DNA of 64,000 nt, taken from positions 372,001 to 436,000 of the forward strand of contig NZ_CSTD01000001.1 in NCBI RefSeq assembly GCF_001053185.1, read 5' to 3'. A program made the translations under genes and the position numbers. Below are positions 52,102-64,000 of this stretch, piece after piece; the stretch's first letter is position 1, and each line of letters opens with the position of its first letter. The stretch comes from Mycobacterium bohemicum DSM 44277 (GTDB lineage Bacteria; Actinomycetota; Actinomycetes; Mycobacteriales; Mycobacteriaceae). The notes beneath the pieces were generated by a model that saw nothing but the letters and a program-made list of their open reading frames with translations, was not told the DNA's origin and made no database searches.

Positions 52102-52909
52102 CGGGCACGATCGCCAGGCGGTGCTGCTGGACGGCGAGTTGACGATCCTGGGACGGATCCGCTCGGCCAGCAACGCCACCTTCTTGTGCGAGGCCACGCT
52201 AGGCGAGGACACCGTGCACTGCGTCTACAAGCCGGTCTCCGGCGAGCAGCCGCTGTGGGACTTTCCCGACGGAACCCTGGCCGGCCGCGAGGTCTCCGCG
52301 TACCTGATTTCGCGGCAGCTGGGCTGGAACATCGTGCCCCACACCATCATTCGTCACGGCCCGGCGGGCCCGGGGATGCTGCAGCTGTGGGTCGACCAGC
52401 CCGGCGATGCGGCGGACTCCGATCCCGCACCCGGGCCGGACCTCGTCGACCTGTTTCCCGCCGGCAAGCGCGTGCCGGGTTATCTGCCGGTGCTGCGTGC
52501 CTACGACTACGCCGGCGACGAGGTCATGCTGATGCACGCCGACGACATTCGGTTATGGCGGATGGCGGTGTTCGACGTGCTGGTCAACAACGCCGACCGC
52601 AAGGGCGGCCACGTCCTGCGCGACCTCGAGGGCCACATCTACGGCGTCGACCACGGCGTGTGCCTGCACGTGGAGAACAAGCTGCGCACGGTGCTGTGGG
52701 GCTGGGCCGGCAAGCCGGTCGACGGCAAGACCCTGGCGGCCGTCGCCGACCTCGCCGACGCCCTGACCGGCTCCTTCGCCGAAGAGCTGGCCGAGCAGAT
52801 CACCACGGCGGAGATCGCCGCGCTGCGCATGCGCGCGTGCGCGCTGCTGGACAACCCGGTGATGCCCGGACCGAACCGGCATCGCCCGATCCCATGGCCG
52901 GCCTTCTGA
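52085..52909 (+). CDS. SCO1664-family kinase-like protein
   Basis: 274 residues. The fold resembles phosphatidylinositol 3-/4-kinases: a nucleotide lysine in [18 protein letters not shown], a catalytic-loop-like [18 protein letters not shown], and metal-site-like [18 protein letters not shown]. No experimental function. Always follows the DUF3090 gene in actinobacteria, which suggests the two work together. ATG 52085 is the only start consistent with family length. Confidence 0.85.
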   Translation: MTPPSSGHDRQAVLLDGELTILGRIRSASNATFLCEATLGEDTVHCVYKPVSGEQPLWDFPDGTLAGREVSAYLISRQLGWNIVPHTIIRHGPAGPGMLQLWVDQPGDAADSDPAPGPDLVDLFPAGKRVPGYLPVLRAYDYAGDEVMLMHADDIRLWRMAVFDVLVNNADRKGGHVLRDLEGHIYGVDHGVCLHVENKLRTVLWGWAGKPVDGKTLAAVADLADALTGSFAEELAEQITTAEIAALRMRACALLDNPVMPGPNRHRPIPWPAF

Positions 52910-52940
52910 CTGGCGCCCGGTCGTCGGCGATACTGAGGCG

Positions 52941-53753
52941 GTGAACCCCGCGACCGACGGCATGACCGACGCCGCCCTGGCCGCGGATCTGGCAGCCGAC
53001 GCGGGCGAGTTGCTGCTCAAGGTCCGCGAGGAGATGGGCTTCGGGCATCCCTGGGCGCTCGGCGACGCGGGAGACAGCCTGGCCAACGAGCTGATCCTGC
53101 GGCGACTGCGCGCCGAACGGCCCGGTGACGCGGTGCTCAGCGAAGAGGCCTACGACGACCTGGCCCGGCTCAGGCACGACCGGGTGTGGATCATCGACCC
53201 GCTGGACGGCACCCGCGAGTTCTCCACCCCCGGGCGCGACGACTGGGCGGTGCACGTCGCGCTGTGGCAGCGTCCGACCGATAGCCCAACCGACGGCCCG
53301 ACCGCGAGCACGCGGGAGATCACCGACGCGGCGGTGTCGCTGCCGGCGCGCGGCAACATGGTCTACCGCAGCGACACCGTCACCGCCGACGCCGCCCGCG
53401 TCGGAATCCACAGCCCCATCCGGATCGCCGTCAGTGCCACCCGGCCGCCCGCGGTCTTGTACCGCATTCGGCACACGCTGCCCATCCAGCCGGTGGCGAT
53501 CGGGTCGGCGGGCGCCAAGGCGATGGCCATGATCGACGGCCACGTCGACGCCTACGTGCACGCCGGCGGCCAGTGGGAGTGGGACTCGGCGGCTCCGGCC
53601 GGGGTCGTGATGGCCGCCGGCATGCACGCCTCCCGGCTCGACGGGTCGCCGTTGCGGTACAACCAGCCCGACCCGTACCTGCCCGACTTCGTGATGTGCC
53701 GCGCCGAGCTGGCGCCCATCCTGCTCGACGCCATCCACAGCGCCTACCGCTGA
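52941..53753 (+). CDS. cysQ: 3'(2'),5'-bisphosphate nucleotidase CysQ
   Basis: 270 residues of the lithium-sensitive inositol-monophosphatase superfamily. Removes the 3' phosphate of PAP in sulfate assimilation. Metal sites: LSEEAYDD (Glu), [13 protein letters not shown] (Asp-Pro-Leu-Asp-Gly-Thr), and [12 protein letters not shown] (second Asp). Ortholog of Rv2131c, which acts on PAP, fructose-1,6-bisphosphate and inositol-1-phosphate in vitro. GTG start; 18 bp before mshC, linking PAP recycling and Cys-dependent mycothiol synthesis. Confidence 0.94.
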   Translation: MNPATDGMTDAALAADLAADAGELLLKVREEMGFGHPWALGDAGDSLANELILRRLRAERPGDAVLSEEAYDDLARLRHDRVWIIDPLDGTREFSTPGRDDWAVHVALWQRPTDSPTDGPTASTREITDAAVSLPARGNMVYRSDTVTADAARVGIHSPIRIAVSATRPPAVLYRIRHTLPIQPVAIGSAGAKAMAMIDGHVDAYVHAGGQWEWDSAAPAGVVMAAGMHASRLDGSPLRYNQPDPYLPDFVMCRAELAPILLDAIHSAYR

Positions 53754-53771
53754 TCTCCTAAAGTCGTTGCC

Positions 53772-55016
53772 ATGCAGTCGTGGGCATCCGCAGAGGTTCC
53801 GGTGCTGCCGGGCCGCGGCCCGGAACTACGGCTGTACGACACCTCCGACCGCCAGGTGCGCCCGGTCGCGCCCGGCTCGACCGCGACCATGTACGTCTGC
53901 GGGATCACCCCGTATGACGCGACGCACCTGGGGCACGCGGCCACCTACCTGACGTTCGACCTCATCCACCGCCAGTTGCTCGACCTGGGCCACGCCGTGC
54001 ACTACGTGCAGAACGTCACCGACGTCGACGACCCGCTGCTGGAACGCGCCGAGCGGGACGGGATCGACTGGCGGGCGCTGGGCGACCGGGAGGTCGCGCT
54101 GTTCCGCGAGGACATGGCGGCGCTGCGGGTCCTGCCGCCCCGCGAATACGTCGGGGCCACCGAGGCGATCGCCGAGGTCATCGAGCTCGTCGAGAAGATG
54201 CTGGCGTCCGGGGCCGCCTACGTCCTGGACCCCGACGTCGCGGAATACCCGGACGTCTACTTCCGCGCGGACGCGACCCCGCAGTTCGGCTACGAGTCCG
54301 GCTACGACCGCGAAACCATGCTGCGGCTGTTCCAGGAGCGGGGCGGTGACCCCGGAAGGCCGGGCAAGTCCGACGAGCTCGACGCCCTGCTGTGGCGGGC
54401 CGCGCGCCCGGGCGAGCCCAGCTGGCCGTCGCCGTTCGGCGCCGGGCGGCCCGGCTGGCACGTGGAGTGCGCGGCCATCGCGCTCAGCCGCATCGGCAGC
54501 GGCCTGGACATTCAGGGCGGCGGGGCGGACCTGATCTTCCCGCACCACGAATTCACCGCCGCGCACGCCGAATGCGTCCGCGGCGAGCGGCGATTCGCCC
54601 GGCACTACGTGCACGCCGGGATGATCGGCTGGGACGGCCACAAGATGTCCAAGAGCCGCGGGAACCTTGTCCTGGTGTCCGAGCTGCGCGCGCAGGGCGT
54701 CGAGCCGGCGGCCGTGCGGCTGGGGCTGCTGGCCGGGCATTACCGGGCGGACCGATTCTGGAGCCGGCAGGTGCTCGACGACGCGATCGCCCGGCTGCGG
54801 CGCTGGCGCACCGCGACCGCGCTGCCGGCCGGCCCCGACGCCGCGGACGTCATCGCCCGCGTGCGCCGCTACCTGGCCGACGACCTCGACACCCCGAAAG
54901 CGATTGCGGCGTTGGACGGCTGGGCCACCGACGCGCTCGAATACGGCGGCCACGACGGCGCGGCGCCGGCGGCGGTGGCCGCGGCGGTCGACGCGCTCCT
55001 CGGGGTGTACCTGTAG
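53772..55016 (+). CDS. mshC: Cysteine:glucosaminyl-inositol ligase MshC
   Basis: 414 residues, class I aminoacyl-tRNA synthetase-like. Joins Cys to GlcN-Ins in mycothiol synthesis. [20 protein letters not shown] gives the zinc-binding Cys and HIGH-like [21 protein letters not shown] gives [25 protein letters not shown] with [12 protein letters not shown] are conserved in both MshC and CysS. The length and missing anticodon domain favour MshC over cysteinyl-tRNA synthetase. Confidence 0.95.
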   Translation: MQSWASAEVPVLPGRGPELRLYDTSDRQVRPVAPGSTATMYVCGITPYDATHLGHAATYLTFDLIHRQLLDLGHAVHYVQNVTDVDDPLLERAERDGIDWRALGDREVALFREDMAALRVLPPREYVGATEAIAEVIELVEKMLASGAAYVLDPDVAEYPDVYFRADATPQFGYESGYDRETMLRLFQERGGDPGRPGKSDELDALLWRAARPGEPSWPSPFGAGRPGWHVECAAIALSRIGSGLDIQGGGADLIFPHHEFTAAHAECVRGERRFARHYVHAGMIGWDGHKMSKSRGNLVLVSELRAQGVEPAAVRLGLLAGHYRADRFWSRQVLDDAIARLRRWRTATALPAGPDAADVIARVRRYLADDLDTPKAIAALDGWATDALEYGGHDGAAPAAVAAAVDALLGVYL

Positions 55017-55041
55017 TCACGGCGCGAGTACCTTGTCGGCC

Positions 55042-55926
55042 ATGACGTCAGTGCAGGACAAAGTTGTTTTCATCACCGGTGGCGCCCGCGGAATCGGGGC
55101 CGAGGTGGCCCGCCGGCTGCATGAGCGGGGCGCCCGGCTCGTGCTGACCGATCTCGGTGAGGCCGAGCTGAACGAGCTCGCCGGCGAACTCGGCGACGAC
55201 CGGGTGCTGACCGTCGTCGCCGACGTGCGCGACCTGCCCGCCATGGAGTCCGCCGCCGCGCAGGCCGTAGACCGATTCGGCGGCATCGACGTCGTGGTGG
55301 CCAACGCCGGCATCGCCAGCTACGGGTCGCTGCTGCAGGTCGACCCCGAGGCGTTCAAGCGGGTCCTCGAGGTCGACGTGCTCGGCGTCTTCCACACCGT
55401 CCGGGCCGCGTTGCCGGCAATCATCGACCGTCGGGGCTACGTGCTGGTCGTGTCGTCGCTGGCGGCGTACGCGGCGGCCCCGGGGCTGGGGCCGTACAAC
55501 GCATCCAAGGCCGCGGTCGAGATCCTCGCGAACTCGCTGCGGCTGGAGGTGGCCCACCGCGGCGTCAGTGTCGGCTCGGCGCACATGTCGTGGATCGACA
55601 CCGCGCTCGTCCGCGACACCAAGAGCGACCTGCCCTCGTTCGCCGAACTGCTGACCAAGCTGCCCTGGCCGTTGAGCACCACCACCACGGTCGACGCCTG
55701 CGCCGACGCGTTCGTCAAGGGAATCGAGGGCCGCGCGCGTCGCGTCTACTCGCCGGGCTGGGTGGGTCTCTTCCGGTGGCTCAAGCCCCTGCTGTCCACC
55801 CCGATCGGCGAATTCCCGGTCCTGCGGCACGCCGCCGAGCTGGTGCCCCGAATGGACGCCGAAGTCGCCGCGCTGGGCCGCTGCACCAGCGCATACACCC
55901 AATCGCTGGGCCGCCCGGCGGGCTGA
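55042..55926 (+). CDS. Short-chain dehydrogenase/reductase (Rv2129c-like)
   Basis: 294 residues of classical SDR: VVFITGGARGIGAEVARRLH (TGxxxGIG cofactor motif), VVANAGIASYGSL (NAG), VSSLAAYAAAPGLGPYNASK with the Ser-Tyr-x3-Lys triad, and an acidic LTDLGEAE suggesting NAD+ preference. A longer C-terminal extension follows. Substrate unknown. ATG 55042, 25 bp after mshC; converges with the PAC2 gene. Confidence 0.93.
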   Translation: MTSVQDKVVFITGGARGIGAEVARRLHERGARLVLTDLGEAELNELAGELGDDRVLTVVADVRDLPAMESAAAQAVDRFGGIDVVVANAGIASYGSLLQVDPEAFKRVLEVDVLGVFHTVRAALPAIIDRRGYVLVVSSLAAYAAAPGLGPYNASKAAVEILANSLRLEVAHRGVSVGSAHMSWIDTALVRDTKSDLPSFAELLTKLPWPLSTTTTVDACADAFVKGIEGRARRVYSPGWVGLFRWLKPLLSTPIGEFPVLRHAAELVPRMDAEVAALGRCTSAYTQSLGRPAG

Positions 55927-55938
55927 CCGGCCGGGGTC

Positions 55939-56829
55939 TTACAGCCCGAAACCGGGCCGCCGGCGGCGCAGGTAGCGCTCGAACTCGGCGGCCAGCGCGT
56001 CGCCGTCGATCTTGCCCAGCGCCTCGTTCACGTCCAACTCGGCGTCGCCGCGCTGCTCCAGCGATGTCACGTACTCGGCCAGGTCCTCGTCCTCGCCGGC
56101 CATCTCGGTGATCGTCTGCTCCCACTCCTCGGCCTGGGCCGGCAGATCAGCCAGCGGGACCTCGACGTCGAGCACGTCCTCGACCCGGCGCAGCAGGGCG
56201 ACCGTCGCCTTGGGGTTCGGCGGGTGCGACACGTAGTGCGGCACCGCGGCCCAGAACGTCACCGCCGGGATCCCGGCCGCCACGCAGGCGTCCTGGAACA
56301 CCCCGGCGATGCCGGTCGGGCCCTCGTAGCGGGTTTCCTGCAGGCCGAAGCGCTTGGCGGACTCGGGGGAGTACGCCGCGCCCGACACCGGCACCGGCCG
56401 GGTGTGCGGGGTGTCCGCGAGCAGGGCCCCGAGGATCACGACGGTGTCGGCGTTGAGCTTGTCGGCGATCGCCACCAACTCCGCGCAGAACGTCCGCCAG
56501 CGCATGTTGGGCTCGACCCCGTGCATCAGCACCACGTCGCGGTCGCTGCCCGGGGGCCGGCAGTGCGAAATCCGCATCGCCGGCCACACCAGCTCCCGCG
56601 TCACCCCGTCGACCTGGCGGATCACCGGGCGGTTGACCTGGTAGTCGTAATACGCCTCGTCGTCGATCTCGACGATCGGGTCGGCTTCCCAGATCGCCTC
56701 GAGGTGTTCGAGCGCGTCGCTGGCCGCGTCGCCGGCGTCGTTCCAGCCCTCGAACGCCGCCACGACGATGGTGTTGTGCAATTCGGGCAGCGCGGCTTTT
56801 CCAAAGAGGGGGCCATCGGGGCGGGTCAC
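55939..56829 (-). CDS. PAC2 family protein (Rv2125-like)
   Basis: 296 residues: IVVAAFEGWNDAGDAASDAL, EIDDEAYYDYQVNRP, VVLMHGVEPNMRWRTFCAEL, VIILGALLADTPHTRPVPVSG and VTFWAAVPHYVSHPPNPKAT. Proteasome assembly chaperone 2 fold; in proteasome-bearing actinobacteria its role is unresolved. GTG start at 56829. It is divergent from metH across a 427-bp gap. Confidence 0.9.
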   Translation of the reverse strand: MTRPDGPLFGKAALPELHNTIVVAAFEGWNDAGDAASDALEHLEAIWEADPIVEIDDEAYYDYQVNRPVIRQVDGVTRELVWPAMRISHCRPPGSDRDVVLMHGVEPNMRWRTFCAELVAIADKLNADTVVILGALLADTPHTRPVPVSGAAYSPESAKRFGLQETRYEGPTGIAGVFQDACVAAGIPAVTFWAAVPHYVSHPPNPKATVALLRRVEDVLDVEVPLADLPAQAEEWEQTITEMAGEDEDLAEYVTSLEQRGDAELDVNEALGKIDGDALAAEFERYLRRRRPGFGL

Positions 56830-57256
56830 AGAATCAGCGTACGGCTTCGCGCCAGCCCTTCGTGGTGCAGCTGTCAGACCCCCGCAAGCCGCTGGGCGGA
56901 TTCCATAGGACCACTATCCTTGTGGGGTGACCGCCGCGACCGAACACCGCCACGACACGGACATTCTCCACAGCCCGGCGCCTCGGGTGGTGGTCGGTCG
57001 CGACGAAATACGTCCGGGTGCGAACTGGTTAACCTTGGTAACGACTACATCGCCGACGAGATCCGCGAACCATGCGCTCGAGGGCACCGCGAGCGCCAAG
57101 CGGGTCGAGTCGACTTGGGCGTCCACACGTCGGGTGACGCCGTAGACTTTTCACCGTCGAGAGGCGTTGCAACGGTTATCGGGGGGGACCGGTCCCCATC
57201 GGTATCCGCCACGCTCGGCAGAGTCAAGGACGCCTTCCGTAACGGAAGGAACGCGC
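56830..57256. promoter_or_regulatory. Intergenic region upstream of metH
   Basis: 427 bp. It contains a possible short leaderless frame (GTG 56927 to 57145, 72 codons, beginning VTAATEHRHDTDILHSPAP) of no known family with CACTATCCT just upstream. No cobalamin or SAM riboswitch landmarks were recognised. AGGAAC and GGAAGGA lie directly before metH. Confidence 0.45.
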
Positions 57257-61009
<3,753 letters not shown>

Positions 61010-61053
61010 GCCCCCGTTCCTCCGGCCCGGCGGTGCGGCGGAAACCGCCGTGA

Positions 61054-62199
<1,146 letters not shown>

Positions 62200-62308
62200 T
62201 CGACCGGCGCGTTGCGGGCGCCGTTGTGTTAGCGTCCGCTAGGGCAAGGCCGCCGACGGGCCGGACCCGAGTCACGTCGCCGGGCCTTCATCCCCCAAGG
62301 AGGGCCTC

Positions 62309-62791
62309 GTGACGCATGCGCTAGTTCTGTTGATGGCGTTGCTGATTGGTGTCGTTGCCGGGCTGCGGTCGCTGACGGCTCCCACGGTCGTCGCGTGGGC
62401 CGCCTGGCTGGGCTGGATCAACCTGCACGGCACCTGGGCGTCGTGGGTGGGCAACATCATCACGGCGCTGATTCTCACGGTCCTCGCGATCGGTGAGCTC
62501 GTCATGGACAAACGGCCGACGACGCCGCCACGCACCGCGGGCCCGTCGTTCACCGCTCGGATGGTGCTGGGCGCGTTCGCGGCCGCGGCGCTCGGTGCGG
62601 CGTGGCACTACACGTTCAGCTCGCTGGGCGCCGGCGTGATCGGGGCCGTGATCGGCACGCTGGGCGGCTATCACGCCCGCCGGCGGCTGGTCGCGGCGCG
62701 CGGCGGGCACGACCTGCCGGTCGCCCTCGTCGAGGACGCGATCGCCATCCTGGGCGGCTTCGCGATCCTCGCCGCGACGGCCAGCCTGTGA
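62309..62791 (+). CDS. Conserved membrane protein (DUF4126-like; Rv2120c)
   Basis: 160 residues with about four transmembrane segments and a Gly-rich LLIGVVAGLRSLTAPTVVAW start, a conserved GEL and TPPRTAGPS loop, and GAGVIGAVIGTLGGYHARRR. Function unknown. GTG 62309 after AGGAGGGCC. The stop overlaps the next gene by GTGA. Confidence 0.85.
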   Translation: MTHALVLLMALLIGVVAGLRSLTAPTVVAWAAWLGWINLHGTWASWVGNIITALILTVLAIGELVMDKRPTTPPRTAGPSFTARMVLGAFAAAALGAAWHYTFSSLGAGVIGAVIGTLGGYHARRRLVAARGGHDLPVALVEDAIAILGGFAILAATASL

Positions 62792-64000
62792 CAGAGCATT
62801 TCGACGCGATCGTCGTCGGTGCGGGTCAGGCCGGACCCCCGCTCGCGGGCCGGCTGACGGCGGCCGGACAGCGCGTCGCGGTGGTCGAACGCAAGCTCAT
62901 CGGCGGCACCTGCGTCAACAACGGATGCATCCCCACCAAGACCCTGGTGGCCAGCGCCCACGCCGCGCACCTGGCGCGCCGCGGCGCCGAATACGGGGTC
63001 GGGACCGGATCGGTCAGCGTGGACATGGCGAAAGTGAAGGCGCGCAAGGACGGCATCATGCTCGCCGACCGGGAGGGCGTGGAGGGCTGGCTGGACGGCA
63101 TGGAGGGCTGCACCGTCTTTCGCGGCCACGCCCGCTTCGAGGACCCCCACACGCTGCGGGTCGGCCCCGACCTGCTGAAGGCCGACCGGATCTTCCTCAA
63201 CGTCGGCGGCCGCGCGGTGGTGCCGGACATCCCGGGACTGTCGGACGTGGAGTTCCTCGCCAACGTGTCGATACTCGAATTGGACACGCTGCCGCAGCAT
63301 CTCGTCATCGTCGGCGGCAGCTACATCGCGTTGGAGTTCGCGCAGATGTACCGGCGCTTCGGGGCCCGCGTGACCGTCGTCGAGAGGGGCTCACGGCTGG
63401 CGTCGCGCGAGGACGACGACGTTTCGGCCACCATCCGGGAGATCCTCGAGGCCGAAGGCATCGACGTCGTGCTCGGGGCCGACGGCGTGCGGGTCGCCAA
63501 GCGCGACAAGGGTTTCGAGGGCTTCGAGGGCTTCGAGCTCACGCCCGCCGACGGTGCCGACCCGGTCCGGGGCAGCCACCTGCTGCTGGCGGTGGGGCGC
63601 CGGCCCAACACCGACGACCTGGGCCTGGATGCCGCCGGTGTGCAGACCGACGCCCGCGGCTACATCGTGGTCGACGACCAGCTGAAGACCAACGTCGACC
63701 ACATCTGGGCGATGGGCGACTGCAACGGTCGCGGCGCGTTCACCCACACCTCCTACAACGACTTCGAGATCGTCGCCGCCAACCTGCTCGACGACGATCC
63801 GCGCCGCGTGAGCGACCGCATCACCACCTACGCCCTCTACATCGACCCGCCGCTGGGGCGCGCCGGAATGACCGTCGCTCAGGTCCGCGCGTCGGGCCGC
63901 AGGGCGCTGGTCGGAAAGCGGCCGATGACCCGCGTGGGGCGGGCGGTGGAAAAGGGTGAGACGCAAGGGTTTATGAAGGTCGTCGTCGACGCCGACACCC
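62788..64000 (+). CDS. Pyridine nucleotide-disulfide oxidoreductase, MerA-like (3' end outside window)
   Basis: At least 404 residues; open to the window edge. FAD motif VVGAGQAGPP at residues 10-18, redox pair GGTCVNNGCIPTKT (C42, C47), NADPH domain HLVIVGGSYIALEFAQMYRR, second FAD motif HIWAMGDCNGRGAFTHTS. Flavoprotein disulfide reductase of the mercuric/mycothione/dihydrolipoamide reductase superfamily; without the C-terminus the substrate cannot be fixed. A 9-bp repeat gives FEGFEGFE near residue 245. GTG start overlaps the upstream stop. Confidence 0.9.
   Translation, partial: MTEHFDAIVVGAGQAGPPLAGRLTAAGQRVAVVERKLIGGTCVNNGCIPTKTLVASAHAAHLARRGAEYGVGTGSVSVDMAKVKARKDGIMLADREGVEGWLDGMEGCTVFRGHARFEDPHTLRVGPDLLKADRIFLNVGGRAVVPDIPGLSDVEFLANVSILELDTLPQHLVIVGGSYIALEFAQMYRRFGARVTVVERGSRLASREDDDVSATIREILEAEGIDVVLGADGVRVAKRDKGFEGFEGFELTPADGADPVRGSHLLLAVGRRPNTDDLGLDAAGVQTDARGYIVVDDQLKTNVDHIWAMGDCNGRGAFTHTSYNDFEIVAANLLDDDPRRVSDRITTYALYIDPPLGRAGMTVAQVRASGRRALVGKRPMTRVGRAVEKGETQGFMKVVVDADT

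Noticed and set aside
53772-55016. Cysteinyl-tRNA synthetase
   Set aside because: The protein has the shared HLGH and KMSKS motifs but the shorter C-terminus and the gene context (cysQ, Rv2129c-like) of mshC.
56830-57256. Cobalamin or SAM riboswitch upstream of metH
   Set aside because: No B12-box or SAM-riboswitch core sequence was found by eye, and metH in mycobacteria is not known to be riboswitch controlled.

Overview
The window is a stretch of a high-GC mycobacterial chromosome. The backbone gene order follows, from memory, the block of the M. tuberculosis map running from pbpB (Rv2163c) down to about Rv2119: pbpB, murE/murF, mraY, ftsW, yfiH, yggS, sepF, yggT, wag31, dapE2, pyrD, lppL, cysQ, mshC, metH, hisE, hisG. 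DUF222/HNH (REP13E12-like) genes, mycothiol synthesis and Wag31 point to Mycobacterium, probably a slow grower near the M. avium group (inference). No species-specific marker was identified.

Bases 1-9.7 kb are the division and cell wall (dcw) region. It is disfigured by three abrupt joins: murE 5' end to murF 3' half, murD 5' end to ftsW 3' half, and ftsW end to yfiH 3' half. Complete murE, murF, murD, ftsW, murG, murC, ftsQ and ftsZ are therefore absent here. These genes are essential, so either intact copies lie elsewhere or the sequence was wrongly joined. A FAD monooxygenase and a divergent TetR gene share an operator between pbpB and murE.

Bases 9.8-12.9 kb hold a three-gene, start/stop-overlapping operon: a PAS/GAF-PP2C phosphatase, a cobalamin-binding protein with the Wx9EH motif of CarH-type photoreceptors, and a STAS anti-sigma-factor antagonist. 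This looks like a possible light- or B12-gated partner switch.

Bases 12.93-38.81 kb are a genomic island ending at a tRNA-Leu(GAG) gene. Three copies of the tRNA 3'-end sequence divide it into two units. The left unit (12.95-17.7 kb) has no integrase and carries a MenA/MenT-type (AbiE-like) toxin-antitoxin pair and a large bacterial NLR (putative nuclease, STAND ATPase, helical repeats), so it resembles a cis-mobilizable defence cassette. The right unit (17.7-38.8 kb) has an actinomycete integrative and conjugative element (AICE) core: Nudix, XRE, SCO3933-like regulator, TraB/FtsK translocase, RepSA-like HUH initiator, serine integrase. Its cargo looks stress related: a GT4 glycosyltransferase and glycogen-debranching-like enzyme behind a CIRCE element, Hsp20, an MFS transporter, an HspR-like regulator, ANTAR proteins, and much decayed material (PAS-ANTAR pseudogene, second MFS copy broken by an IS256-family element and an ISL3 remnant).

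Bases 39-47.8 kb return to backbone (dapE2, PEBP). A DUF222-HNH gene there is split by a roughly 5.3 kb phiRv1-like element with its own serine integrase, small phage genes, and an overlapping three-gene set: Phd/YefM antitoxin, RelE toxin, and a Cys-rich TPR protein behind a 16-bp palindrome.

Bases 47.8-64 kb are ordinary backbone: pyrimidine synthesis (pyrD), a lipoprotein, phosphatase-like and DUF3090/SCO1664-type conserved genes, cysQ, mshC, a dehydrogenase, a PAC2 protein, cobalamin-dependent metH, hisE-hisG, a membrane protein, and the start of a flavin disulfide reductase that runs off the window.
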